Origin: Ralstonia sp. SET104
GTDB lineage: Bacteria > Pseudomonadota > Gammaproteobacteria > Burkholderiales > Burkholderiaceae
Direction of reading: 5' to 3'
Assembly (NCBI RefSeq): GCF_003851545.1
Contig: NZ_BHVX01000011.1
Coordinates: 97,833-161,832, forward strand
Length of the DNA: 64,000 nt
In this document: positions 42,780 to 52,233 of the stretch, piece after piece
Layout of the letters: every line of letters begins with the position of its first letter
Position numbering within the stretch: position 1 is the stretch's first letter
Program-made: the position numbers and the translations under genes
The notes under the pieces: generated by a model
Database searches by the model: none
The model's input: the letters and a program-made list of their open reading frames with translations, nothing else
What the model was told of the DNA's origin: nothing

Positions 42780-45700
42780 TCAGCCGATGGTCATCAGGCT
42801 GGCGTTGCCACCCGCTGCGGCCGTATTGACCGACAGCGAACGCTCGATCAGCAGGCGCTCCAGCGCCAGCCCTTCCCCGCCATGCGGCAGGCCTTGCACG
42901 CCCACAATGGGGCCGGCACGTCGTGCCAGTCCTTCGCAAATGGCGCGCAGATGGTCCGAATCGCCGTGGTGCAGCACCGCATCAAACGCCGCTTCGTCAG
43001 TCGACCCGACCACGCGGACGCGCGATTGTACTGCTGCAGGCAAGCCCTGAAGTACCGCTTCGATGGCAGGGTTTTCCTGCACAACGGCCACACTGCCAAC
43101 AGCCAGAACCGCCGCCAACTGGCGCAGCCAGTCGGCCGGATCAGCCGCCACGCACAGCACCGCCTCGCGCGGCAACAGCGTGTAGGTGTTGCGCTCGCCC
43201 GTCGGGCCCGGCAGCGTGGCCGTGGCACCCGTGGCCGAGGCAGCGGCCAGGCGTTCGCACAGTGCAGCAAGCTCGGCTGACTGCGCCGTCGACTGCTTGC
43301 GCGCCCAATCGGCCAGCGCATCGAACGGCGCCAGCAACGCGCGGCGCGCATCGGTGTCGATTTCCGTGCCGGTGCCTGCGGTCAACTGCAGCGCCGTGCG
43401 CATGCCGTCTTGCGGACACGTCGACAGCAAACGCAGCAGATACAGCGGCCCGCCCGCCTTCGGGCCAGTGCCCGACAGGCCTTCGCCGCCGAACGGCTGC
43501 ACGCCCACCACGGCGCCCACGATATTGCGGTTCACATACAGATTGCCAACGTGCGCACGGTCGACCACGTGCGCGATGGTCTCGTCAATGCGCGTGTGGA
43601 TGCCCAGCGTCAGGCCGTAGCCCGTGCCATTGATCTGCTCGATCAGCTTGGTGAGGCCAGCGCTATCCGAATCCTTGGCCGTGCGCTTCCAGCGCACCAC
43701 GTGCAGCACCGGGCCGAAGATCTCGCGCGTCAGGTCCGACAGGCTGTCGAGTTCGATCACCGTCGGCGGTACAAAGGTGCCGTGCGCGCAGGCAGCTGGC
43801 ACTGGCGCCTGATGCACACGGCGGCCCTTGGCGCGCATGCCTTCGATATGGCCGACGATGTTGTCGCGCGCTTCGGCGTCAATCACCGGGCCGACGTCCA
43901 CCGACAAGCGATCCGGATTGCCCATCGCCAGTTCGGCCATGCCGCCCTTGAGCATCGTGAGCACGCGGTCGGCCACATCGTCCTGCAGGCACAGCACGCG
44001 CAGCGCCGAGCAACGCTGCCCCGCTGAATCAAACGCAGACGACAACACATCCGCCACCACCTGTTCGGCCAGCGCAGACGAATCAACAATCATTGCGTTT
44101 TGGCCGCCGGTCTCGGCAATCAGGGGGATCGGCGCGCCGTTGGCGTCCAGGCGGCCGGCCAGCGTGCGCTGCAGAATGCGGGCGACTTCGGTGGAGCCGG
44201 TAAACATCACGCCTTTGGTGCGCATGTCCTTGACCAGCGCGGCACCAACGGTCTCGCCCCGGCCCGGCAGCAGTTGCACGGCACCGGCCGGCACGCCGGC
44301 TTCGCGCAGGATGCGCACGGCCTGCGCGGCAATCAGCGGGGTCTGCTCGGCGGGCTTGGCCAGCACCGGGTTACCGGCGGCCAGCGCCGCGCTCACCTGC
44401 CCCGTGAAGATTGCCAACGGGAAGTTCCACGGGCTGATGCAGACCACCGGGCCCAGCGGGCGGTGCGTGTCGTTCGAGAACCCACCGCGCACCTGCGCCG
44501 CGTAGTAGCGCAGGAAGTCCACAGCCTCGCGCACCTCGGCGATGGCGTTGGACAGCGTCTTGCCCGCCTCGCGGATGATCAGCCCCATCAGGTGCTGCAT
44601 CTCGCCTTCCATCAGATCGGCGGCGCGATCCAGCAGTGCGGCGCGTGCTTGGGGCGGCGTGGCTTGCCAGATCGGTGCCGCAGCGGCGGCAGCCGTCAGC
44701 GCGGCATCGACATCAGCCTCGGTGGCTTCCGTCACGTGGCCAACGATATCGCGCAGGTCCGACGGATTGCGCACCGGCTGCCGGAGTTGCGATGGGCCAC
44801 GCGCGTACGGCGCATCGCCGATGGTCGGCTCGGCAGCCCAAACGGTGCTGGTGCCCGCAAGAAGGGCGGACGACAACGACGCCAAGCGCTGCTCGTTCGC
44901 CAGGTCAATGCCCGACGAATTTGCGCGAACGTCACCATAGAGATGGCGCGGCAACGGAATCTTCGGATGCGGCATGCCGAGCGTCCCTTCATCGGCGTGC
45001 ATCTTTTCCACCACGGCCACCGGATCGGCGACGAGGTCGTCCAAAGGAATCGACTCGTCCGCAATGCGGTTCACGAACGAGGTATTGGCGCCGTTTTCCA
45101 GCAGGCGGCGCACCAGGTAGGCCAGCAACGTTTCGTGCGTGCCGACCGGTGCGTAGATGCGGCACGGGCGGTTCAGCTTGCCCGGCTTGTTGCCGACCAC
45201 CTGCTCGTACAGCGGTTCGCCCATGCCGTGCAGGCACTGGAATTCGTACTGGCCGGGGTAATAGTTCTGACCGGCCATCTGATAGATCGCGGCCAGCGTA
45301 TGCGCGTTGTGCGTGGCGAACTGCGGGAAGATCGCTTCCGGCGCGGCCAGCAGCTTGCGCGCGCAGGCCAGGTACGACACATCGGTGTAGACCTTGCGCG
45401 TGTAGACCGGGTAGCCCTCCAGGCCGTCCACCTGGGCGCGCTTGACCTCGCTGTCCCAGTAGGCGCCCTTCACCAGACGAATCATCAGGCGGTGCTTGCT
45501 GCGGCGGGCCAGATCGATGATGTAGTCGAGCACGAACGGGCAGCGCTTCTGGTAGCCCTGCACCACAAAGCCGATGCCGTTCCAGCCGGCCAGCTCGGGC
45601 GCAAAGCACAGGCGCTCGAGCAGGTCGAGCGACAGTTCAAGGCGGTCTGCCTCTTCCGCGTCGATATTGATGCCGATGTCGTATTCGCGCGCCAGCATCG

Positions 45701-46811
45701 CCAGCGCTTTGACGCGCGGGTACAGCTCGTTGATGGTGCGGTCGTACTGCGCACGGCTGTAACGCGGGTGCAGCGCCGACAGCTTGATCGAGATGCCCGG
45801 CCCTTCATAGATGCCGCGCCCGCCCGACGCCTGCCCGATCGCGCGGATGGCCTGCTCGTACGACGCGAGGTAGCGCTGTGCGTCTTCCTCCGTCATGGCG
45901 GCCTCGCCGAGCATGTCGTACGAGTAGCGGAAGCCTTCGGCCTCGAACTTGCGCGCGTTGGCCAGCGCTTCGGAAATGGTCTCGCCGGTGACGAACTGCT
46001 CGCCCATCAGGCGCATCGCCATGTCCACGCCCTTGCGGATCAGCGGCTCGCCGCTCTTGCCGATGATGCGCGTGAGCGCCTTGGAGAGCCCCGCTTCGTT
46101 GTGCGTGGCGACCAGCTTGCCGGTGAGCAGCAGGCCCCACGTGGCAGCGTTGACGAACAGCGACGGGCTCTGGCCGACATGCGAATACCAGTTGCCGTTG
46201 CTGATCTTGTCGCGGATGAGCGCATCACGCGTGGCCTTGTCGGGAATGCGCAGCAGCGCTTCGGCCAGACACATCAGCGCCACGCCTTCCTGGCTCGACA
46301 GAGAGAACTCTTGGATCAGGCCCTGCACCAGCCCTTCGCGGCCGGTGCCAACCTTTTGTGTACGGAGCTTGCCGGCCAGATCACGGGCGAGCTGCTTGGC
46401 TTCCGACGCGAGTGCGGCCGGCAAGCGGGCCTGCTCCAGCAGCATCGGAATGGCTTCAGTTTCCGGCCGGCGGTATGCGGCCGTAATGGCAGCGCGCAGC
46501 ACCGATTGCGGTTGCACGCTCTGCGCGAATTCGAGGAACGGTTGCACCGCGGCACCATCGCTATCGTCTCCGTCATGCATGTCGGAGACGGCTGTGGCGG
46601 CGCCAGCGGCGGACGGGAGGCCATCCGCCGCCGTGCCGTTTGCATCTGCTTTTACTTCATTTGGCAGCTGCCCCCGCTCCACTTGATCCAGATACGTGAA
46701 GATCGCCTGCTTGATCAGCCAGTGCGGCGTGCGGTCAATGGACTGCGCAACGCGCTTGAGGCGTTCACGCGAAGCATCGTCCAGCTTGACCCCGAGGGTG
46801 GTTGTAGCCAT
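42780..46811 (-). CDS. putA: PutA, trifunctional proline dehydrogenase / P5C dehydrogenase / repressor
   Basis: A 1343-residue enzyme that oxidises proline to glutamate and represses its own gene. Domains: ribbon-helix-helix DNA binding (1-47, TTLGVKLDDASRERLKRVAQSIDRTPHWLIKQAI); FAD-dependent proline dehydrogenase (~220-540, with GISIKLSALHPRYSRAQYDR, LVKGAYWDSEVKRAQ and QFATHNAHTLAAI); NAD aldehyde dehydrogenase (~620-1090, with ISPWNFPLAIFTGQVSAALAAGNPVLAKPAEQTPLIA, the catalytic Cys in SAGQRCSALR and GGEGLSGTGPKAGGP); and a C-terminal conserved domain. AGGA precedes the start at 46811. Repeated GTTGCA-type sites upstream fit autorepression. Confidence 0.97.
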   Translation of the reverse strand: MATTTLGVKLDDASRERLKRVAQSIDRTPHWLIKQAIFTYLDQVERGQLPNEVKADANGTAADGLPSAAGAATAVSDMHDGDDSDGAAVQPFLEFAQSVQPQSVLRAAITAAYRRPETEAIPMLLEQARLPAALASEAKQLARDLAGKLRTQKVGTGREGLVQGLIQEFSLSSQEGVALMCLAEALLRIPDKATRDALIRDKISNGNWYSHVGQSPSLFVNAATWGLLLTGKLVATHNEAGLSKALTRIIGKSGEPLIRKGVDMAMRLMGEQFVTGETISEALANARKFEAEGFRYSYDMLGEAAMTEEDAQRYLASYEQAIRAIGQASGGRGIYEGPGISIKLSALHPRYSRAQYDRTINELYPRVKALAMLAREYDIGINIDAEEADRLELSLDLLERLCFAPELAGWNGIGFVVQGYQKRCPFVLDYIIDLARRSKHRLMIRLVKGAYWDSEVKRAQVDGLEGYPVYTRKVYTDVSYLACARKLLAAPEAIFPQFATHNAHTLAAIYQMAGQNYYPGQYEFQCLHGMGEPLYEQVVGNKPGKLNRPCRIYAPVGTHETLLAYLVRRLLENGANTSFVNRIADESIPLDDLVADPVAVVEKMHADEGTLGMPHPKIPLPRHLYGDVRANSSGIDLANEQRLASLSSALLAGTSTVWAAEPTIGDAPYARGPSQLRQPVRNPSDLRDIVGHVTEATEADVDAALTAAAAAAPIWQATPPQARAALLDRAADLMEGEMQHLMGLIIREAGKTLSNAIAEVREAVDFLRYYAAQVRGGFSNDTHRPLGPVVCISPWNFPLAIFTGQVSAALAAGNPVLAKPAEQTPLIAAQAVRILREAGVPAGAVQLLPGRGETVGAALVKDMRTKGVMFTGSTEVARILQRTLAGRLDANGAPIPLIAETGGQNAMIVDSSALAEQVVADVLSSAFDSAGQRCSALRVLCLQDDVADRVLTMLKGGMAELAMGNPDRLSVDVGPVIDAEARDNIVGHIEGMRAKGRRVHQAPVPAACAHGTFVPPTVIELDSLSDLTREIFGPVLHVVRWKRTAKDSDSAGLTKLIEQINGTGYGLTLGIHTRIDETIAHVVDRAHVGNLYVNRNIVGAVVGVQPFGGEGLSGTGPKAGGPLYLLRLLSTCPQDGMRTALQLTAGTGTEIDTDARRALLAPFDALADWARKQSTAQSAELAALCERLAAASATGATATLPGPTGERNTYTLLPREAVLCVAADPADWLRQLAAVLAVGSVAVVQENPAIEAVLQGLPAAVQSRVRVVGSTDEAAFDAVLHHGDSDHLRAICEGLARRAGPIVGVQGLPHGGEGLALERLLIERSLSVNTAAAGGNASLMTIG

Positions 46812-46891
46812 GTGGGTTCCTATCCGTAGCTGCCATTGCCAAAGCTTGTGGCCGGCAAATTGGAGCGGATCATACGCCCGGCAGTTTGGAA

Positions 46892-46943
46892 GGTGCAACC
46901 TAGTACAACCCCTTGGTTCGAAAGGGGTAATTTTGGTGCAACC
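46892..46943 (-). promoter_or_regulatory. Probable PutA operator sites
   Basis: The 9-mer GGTGCAACC occurs at 46892-46900 and again at 46935-46943, with a near copy GTACAACC at 46903-46910. On the coding strand this is GGTTGCACC, which contains GTTGCA, the core bound by E. coli PutA. The sites lie 80-130 bases upstream of the putA start. Confidence 0.65.
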
Positions 46944-47051
46944 GCACAACTGGGTTGGGCGATTCGGGGGCTGGTTTTTTGTTGCTGGTGCATCCCTTGT
47001 TCCATCCCGGCAGGGAACGAAAAGGCGGATGGCACACCAAGGCCCAAAAAC

Positions 47052-49349
47052 CTAAATCCGCAGCGGATCGATCTCCAGTTGCCACCGCACACCCTTGACC
47101 GTCTTCCCAATCCCGGCAAACCCCTCAGTCCAGGCCGACAAGAGCTTCTGCAAAGCCGCCCGAGACGCACTCTCAATCAGCAACTGTGCCCGCTCGCGGT
47201 TGGCCAGCCGCACCATCGTCATCGGCACCGGATCATGCAAAAACACCGGCGCACCCAATTCAGCAACCAGGGTTTCGCCCATCTCCCGTGCAGCCTTCAA
47301 AAACTCCAACGCCCGCGCCACTTCCTTGTGCTCGGTGGTCAGCAGCGCCTGGTAGGAAAACGGCGGCAATCCGGCTTGCTTGCGCTCGCGCAAAAGCTGC
47401 CGCGCGAACCCGCCATAGTCATGCCGCACCAGCGCCTGCAGCGCTGGCGCATCCGGATACCGCGTCTGAATCAGCACCTCGCCGGCCAGCCCGGCACGGC
47501 CCGCGCGCCCCGCCACCTGCATCAGCGAGGCAAAGAGATGCTCTCCAGCGCGGAAATCGTGCGAGAACAGCGAAGGGTCGGGCGCGACCACGCCCACCAG
47601 CGTCACCCGTTGGAAATCGTGCCCCTTGGCGACCATCTGGGTGCCGATCAGGATGTCGACGCTGCCTTCGTGCACCGTCTCGAACAGCGCTTCGGCACTG
47701 CCCTTGCGGCGGGTGGAATCGGCGTCGATGCGGGCGACACGCGCTTGCGGGAACAGCTCGTCAAGTGTCTCTTCGATGCGCTGTGTGCCGCGCCCGAGCG
47801 GGGCGATATCGACGTTGCCGCAGTCGGGGCAGTGATGCGGAATGCGCGATTCGTAGCCACAGTGGTGGCAGCGCAAGCGCCGCTCCGGCTTGTGCAGCAC
47901 CAGGTACGCCGAGCAGCGCGGACAGCCCGACAGCCAGCCGCACGCGTCGCATGAGAGCACCGGCGCGTAGCCACGGCGGTTGAGGAACAGCAGGCTCTGT
48001 TCGCCACGCGCCAGGCGATCGGCAATCGCATCGACGAGCGGTTTGGACAGCCCATCACGAATCTCGCGTCCGGCGCGGCGCTCCAGGTTCAGGTCGATGA
48101 GCGACACGCGCGGCAGCACCGCCTCGGCCTGCGCACGTTGCGACAGCGTCAGGCGTGTCGTGGCGGTTTGCTCGGCGCGCCACCAGGTCTCCAGCGACGG
48201 CGTGGCCGAACCCAGCACGACGGGGATGTTGCGCTGCTTGGCACGCCACAGCGCCAAGTCGCGTGCGGAATAGCGCAGACCCTCCTGCTGCTTGTACGAC
48301 GTGTCGTGCTCCTCGTCGACGAGGATGAGCGCCAGGTTGGGCAGCGATGCCAGCATCGCCAGCCGCGTGCCGAGCACAATGCGCGCTTCGCCGCGATGGG
48401 CGGCCAGCCAATTCAGCGCGCGCGGTTGTTCTGCCAGACCACTGTGCAACGCAGCCATCGGGACGCCGGGAAAACGCGCCGCGATGCGCGCCTCCAGTTG
48501 CGGCGTCAGGTTGATCTCGGGCACCAGCATCAGCACCTGCGCGGCGGGGTCGCGCGCCAGGGTGTCGGCGATGGCGTGCAGGTAGACCTCGGTCTTGCCG
48601 CTGCCGGTCACGCCGTACAGCAAGAACGGGCTGAACGCGCCCGCCACGCCTGCCTGGGCAATGGCGGCCACGGCGGCAGCCTGCTCGTCGTTCAGGGCAG
48701 GTGCAACGGAAGGCGCAGGCAGTTCAAGCGGTTGCGGCAGCAGCGCCTTGGGCCGCAATTCTGCACGCAGCCACCCGGCGGCAGCCCAATCGCGCAACTT
48801 GGCGACGGCTTGCCCGTGCAGCGCGACGGCAGCGCTGGTGGACAGCTCGCCATCGCCGGTCAACGCTTCGGCCAGGCGCGTGGCGCCAGAGGCCCGTTTG
48901 GGAAGGCTGTCCAGCAACGCCGCACGTGCCGGCTCAAACATCACGTAGACGGTTTCGTTGGCTTGGCGCGCGAGGTTGCCCCAACTGCCGGGGGTGCGCC
49001 ACAACGGCGGCAGCGCCGGCAACGTCACCTCACCCAGCGCGCGGTGGTAGTAGCTGGCGGAAAATTCGGCCAGGGCGCGCCATTGAGCATCGAGCGGCGG
49101 CACCCAATCGAGCACCCGTTCGACATCGCGCAGCTTCTCTTGCGGCACATCGGAGGTTGCGGCGGTTTCAATGACCAGCGCCACCACGCGGCGGTTGCCA
49201 AATGGCACCACCGCCAACTGCCCCGGCAAGACCGGCTGCGTGCACCTGTAATCGAATACCGCATCGAGCGGCGTATCAATCACAACCCGCGCGATGGCAG
49301 CCGACACCTGAGCATCAGGAAACGCGGCGTCGACGTGGGCGGTGGTCAT
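47052..49349 (-). CDS. priA: Primosomal helicase PriA
   Basis: A 765-residue replication-restart helicase. The N-terminal DNA-binding domain (VVIDTPLDAVFDYRC, VPFGNRRVVALV) is followed by a DEAH-type helicase with Walker A LLYGVTGSGKTEVYLHAIAD, box II LILVDEEHDTSYKQQEGLRYSARDLA and GSATPSLETW. The two zinc-binding sites are complete (CDACGWLSGCPRC and CHHCGYESRIPHHCPDC), and motif VI is MQVAGRAGRAG. The start at MTTAHVDAAF is chosen by family. It is upstream of putA in the same direction. Confidence 0.95.
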   Translation of the reverse strand: MTTAHVDAAFPDAQVSAAIARVVIDTPLDAVFDYRCTQPVLPGQLAVVPFGNRRVVALVIETAATSDVPQEKLRDVERVLDWVPPLDAQWRALAEFSASYYHRALGEVTLPALPPLWRTPGSWGNLARQANETVYVMFEPARAALLDSLPKRASGATRLAEALTGDGELSTSAAVALHGQAVAKLRDWAAAGWLRAELRPKALLPQPLELPAPSVAPALNDEQAAAVAAIAQAGVAGAFSPFLLYGVTGSGKTEVYLHAIADTLARDPAAQVLMLVPEINLTPQLEARIAARFPGVPMAALHSGLAEQPRALNWLAAHRGEARIVLGTRLAMLASLPNLALILVDEEHDTSYKQQEGLRYSARDLALWRAKQRNIPVVLGSATPSLETWWRAEQTATTRLTLSQRAQAEAVLPRVSLIDLNLERRAGREIRDGLSKPLVDAIADRLARGEQSLLFLNRRGYAPVLSCDACGWLSGCPRCSAYLVLHKPERRLRCHHCGYESRIPHHCPDCGNVDIAPLGRGTQRIEETLDELFPQARVARIDADSTRRKGSAEALFETVHEGSVDILIGTQMVAKGHDFQRVTLVGVVAPDPSLFSHDFRAGEHLFASLMQVAGRAGRAGLAGEVLIQTRYPDAPALQALVRHDYGGFARQLLRERKQAGLPPFSYQALLTTEHKEVARALEFLKAAREMGETLVAELGAPVFLHDPVPMTMVRLANRERAQLLIESASRAALQKLLSAWTEGFAGIGKTVKGVRWQLEIDPLRI

Positions 49350-49940
49350 GCGGAGCGCAAACGGTTGAATCACAAAGGGATTGTTGCGATGCAGCGGCGG
49401 ATCCTGCACCCGGGAAATGCGTCTCGCCCATCTCACCTTGCCTTCACAGCCATTGCCATGGTCGGTTCAATGTTCAAGTACTACTTGAGGTTTGTGCCTT
49501 GGCGCCCTGATCGGCGATCGTTTTTCGGGCTATCCACACAACCTGTGGATAACTTTGTTGAAAAGTCGGCTGCCATGCCTGCGAACGCCAGTAGATTCGC
49601 CGTTTTTCTAGCTTGCACGATTTACGCGCACGCGACTTTCTTTCAAAAAAATCAAACACTTATGCGTTGGGTGTGTGAAGCCTCTTCTGTTGCGCCGCAG
49701 AAAGAACCAGCCGCGACAGCTTTGTGCATAAGTCAAGTCTTGACAGCCAGCCTACGCACCAGAAATCACAAAATAAATCGCTTGACACCCCTTGCGGCCC
49801 AGATGGGGCCACCGGCACGCGAGTAGTCACTCACCCCCGCTGCACCAAAGCGGCGAAGATTCCACCCGTGACCCCGGCTTCACGCACCGTTGCGGCCCCA
49901 TTCAAACGCTATCGCATCGCAGCATTGCCGCCGTTACGCG
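49350..49940. other. hemE-priA intergenic region with DnaA-box-like cluster
   Basis: A 591-base gap with no credible gene. It contains CTATCCACA (49530-49538), a perfect TGTGGATAA (49544-49552, DnaA box on the minus strand) and TGTGCATAA (49723-49731, matching TTATNCACA on the minus strand), with AT-rich runs near 49580-49670. The priA promoter must also lie here. Confidence 0.5.
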
Positions 49941-51035
49941 TTACTTCGCTTGGGTACGCAGTGCACGGCTGAAGCTGTGGACTTCGTCCACCAGCACCGT
50001 CACCGCTTCGGGCGGCGTGAATTGCGAGATGCCGTGACCCAGGTTGAAGATGTGGCCGTCGCTGTCGCCACCGGCTGCGTAGTCTTCCAGCACGCGGCGC
50101 ACTTGGGCGCGGATGGCGTCCGGCTCGGCAAACAGCACCGTCGGGTCCAGATTGCCCTGCAGCGCGACACGGCCGCCGGTGCGCTGGCGGGCACGCTGCA
50201 GGTTGACCGTCCAGTCCACGCCCAGGGCGTCGGCGCCGGTTTCGGCCATGGCTTCGAGCCACAGGCCGCCGCCTTTGGTGAACAGGATGACGGGCACCCG
50301 CTGGCCGTCGGCGCCGGCGCGGATGCCTTCCACCACGCGTGCCATGTAGGCCAGCGAGAAGTCGTGATAGATGCCGTCGGCCAGTGCGCCGCCCCAGGTG
50401 TCGAACACCATCACAGCCTGGGCGCCGGCATCGATCTGCGCGTTCAGATAATCGATCACGGCCTGCGCGTTGATCTCCAGAATGCGGTGCATCAGGTCCG
50501 GACGCGCGTAGAGCATCGACTTGACGGTGCGGAAGTCGTCCGAGCCTCCGCCTTCGACCATGTAGCAGGCCAGCGTCCACGGGCTGCCCGAGAAGCCGAT
50601 CAGCGGCACGCGCTGGCGGCCGTCCTGCACAAGCGCGCGGCGGATTTCCGACACGGCATCAAACACGTATTGGAGCGACGCCATGTCTGGCACCGACAAC
50701 GCCGCCACATCGGCTTCCGTGCGGACCGGCTTGGCAAAGCGCGGGCCCTCGCCCTGCGCGAACGACAGGCCCAGGCCCATGGCATCGGGCACGGTCAGGA
50801 TGTCCGAGAACAGGATGGCCGCGTCCAGCGGATAGCGATCCAGCGGCTGCAGCGTCACTTCCGTCGCATACGCCGGCGACTTGGCCAGACCGAGAAAGCT
50901 GCCAGCGCGGGCGCGTGTGGCGTTGTACTCGGGCAGGTAGCGGCCCGCCTGGCGCATCAGCCACAGCGGCGTGTAGTCGGTGGGCTGGCGGCGCAGGGCG
51001 CGCAGGAAGGTGTCGTTGGCGAGCGGTGCGGACAT
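49941..51035 (-). CDS. hemE: Uroporphyrinogen decarboxylase
   Basis: A 364-residue cytoplasmic enzyme of haem synthesis that decarboxylates uroporphyrinogen III to coproporphyrinogen III. The signatures [20 protein letters not shown] and [20 protein letters not shown] are exact, and the active-site Asp lies in [15 protein letters not shown]. It ends in the [10 protein letters not shown] tail usual for the group. The length is normal. Confidence 0.97.
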   Translation of the reverse strand: MSAPLANDTFLRALRRQPTDYTPLWLMRQAGRYLPEYNATRARAGSFLGLAKSPAYATEVTLQPLDRYPLDAAILFSDILTVPDAMGLGLSFAQGEGPRFAKPVRTEADVAALSVPDMASLQYVFDAVSEIRRALVQDGRQRVPLIGFSGSPWTLACYMVEGGGSDDFRTVKSMLYARPDLMHRILEINAQAVIDYLNAQIDAGAQAVMVFDTWGGALADGIYHDFSLAYMARVVEGIRAGADGQRVPVILFTKGGGLWLEAMAETGADALGVDWTVNLQRARQRTGGRVALQGNLDPTVLFAEPDAIRAQVRRVLEDYAAGGDSDGHIFNLGHGISQFTPPEAVTVLVDEVHSFSRALRTQAK

Positions 51036-51129
51036 GGCGATGGACTCTTGAGGAGGGCGCCATTGTAAGGGATGGTGTTTTTATTCCGACGTGACTCAGG
51101 CCAACATGTCGCATATCACCGCGCGCAGG

Positions 51130-51609
51130 TCACGGCACCTTGTGCGTATCGCCTGCGCGCTGCGGCGGCAGCTTGATCGCCATCGATTTGAAATCCGTGC
51201 TGGTCGTCAGCGTTGCATGCACCACGCCACGCGGAATGACGATCAGATCCCCCGCCCTCACCTCACGCGGCGCCTTGTCGAGCCAGACAGTGGCCGTGCC
51301 CGACATCACGTACTGGATCTCGTCCGAGTAGGTATGCGTGTGCTTGGCCACGGTGCCCACCTGGATGCCCACCGTGCCGTTGGCGGCGGTCACGAGGGTC
51401 TTGGTGCGCAGCGTCCCCATCTCAGCAATGACGGGGCCGATCTCGTCCGGCGCCATGCCGCCCATGCCGATGATCTGCGCTGAGAGCGGTGGCCCCGCGG
51501 TCGGAGCAGCGGCCGGTTCCGACGCTTGCGCAAACGCGGCGGCGCTGCCGGCAAAGATGGCGGCGGCACAAACCGCCCGGATCACAGCAACAGAACGATG
51601 ACGATGCAT
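51130..51609 (-). CDS. Exported cupin-domain protein
   Basis: A 159-residue protein with a signal peptide (VAVIRAVCAAAIFAGSAAAFAQ) followed by a single cupin barrel: VGTVAKHTHTYSDEIQYVMSGTATVWLD supplies the His/His/Glu metal set and GDLIVIPRGVVHATLTT the second cupin motif. The enzymatic role is unknown. GAGGAGG precedes the start at 51609. Confidence 0.85.
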   Translation of the reverse strand: MHRHRSVAVIRAVCAAAIFAGSAAAFAQASEPAAAPTAGPPLSAQIIGMGGMAPDEIGPVIAEMGTLRTKTLVTAANGTVGIQVGTVAKHTHTYSDEIQYVMSGTATVWLDKAPREVRAGDLIVIPRGVVHATLTTSTDFKSMAIKLPPQRAGDTHKVP

Positions 51610-51751
51610 GATGCCTCCTCGTGACGCGGTCGCCGTCAAGGCGCGGCGATCCGTGGCGCGCAGATTGTCGCATCGGCATGCGTGGGTGGAGACCTAGGGC
51701 GATTCCCGAGAAAGCGGACACTGAACGCCAACCGGCTCGCCTATAGTGGTC

Positions 51752-51778
51752 GCCACCAGGCCCACCAGGCCCACCAGC
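51752..51778. repeat. 9-base tandem repeat before the GFA gene
   Basis: CCACCAGGC twice, then CCACCAGCC, lying between a TATAGT -10-like element (51741-51746) and the AAGGAG ribosome site of the GFA gene, so probably within its 5' leader. Confidence 0.85.
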
Positions 51779-51802
51779 CCCTGACACCCCAAGGAGACCG
51801 GC

Positions 51803-52150
51803 ATGACACACAAGGGAAGCTGCCACTGCGGCAGCGTCGCGTTCGAAGTCGAGGGCCATCCGGAAAGCGCGATGGCGTGCAACTGCTCGATCTGCCAGCG
51901 TAAAGGGTCACTGCTGTGGTTTGTGGGGCGCGACAAGGTGCGGCTGCTCACGCCAGAAGACAACGCCAGCACCTATCTCTTCCGCAAGCATGTGATCAAA
52001 CACCGCTTCTGCCCGACCTGCGGCATCCATCCGTATGCCGAGGGCGTCATGCCCGACGGCACGCCGATGATTGCGGTCAACGTCCGCTGCCTGGAAGACA
52101 TCGATCTGGCCAGCGTGCCGGTCACGCATTTCGACGGGCGCGCGATGTAG
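51803..52150 (+). CDS. GFA-family zinc protein
   Basis: A 115-residue protein with the CENP-V/GFA zinc-binding pattern: GSCHCGSVAFEVEG (Cys-x-Cys), CNCSICQRKGSLLWF (Cys-x-Cys-x2-Cys) and HRFCPTCGIHPYAEG. Its namesake is a glutathione-dependent formaldehyde-activating enzyme, but most members have unknown substrates. A strong AAGGAG ribosome site is present. Confidence 0.93.
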   Translation: MTHKGSCHCGSVAFEVEGHPESAMACNCSICQRKGSLLWFVGRDKVRLLTPEDNASTYLFRKHVIKHRFCPTCGIHPYAEGVMPDGTPMIAVNVRCLEDIDLASVPVTHFDGRAM

Positions 52151-52233
52151 CCACGCGGCGCGGGGGAAATAGCCGGGGCTCCAATCCAGGCAAAGGAGCA
52201 CCCGGCCCGGGCGCGATGAAGGGGGGTTGTGCG

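Noticed and set aside
44100..46829. A 909-codon open frame antisense to putA
   Set aside because: It lies entirely opposite the well-supported putA coding sequence. Its composition (His, Arg, Gly, Ala-rich) is the usual mirror of a high-GC gene. It has no domain or ribosome site.
49530..49731. A replication origin between hemE and priA
   Set aside because: The boxes are few, there is no dnaA, dnaN, gyrB, rpmH or parAB gene nearby, and no AT-rich unwinding region of the usual kind. A regulatory or titration role is more likely.
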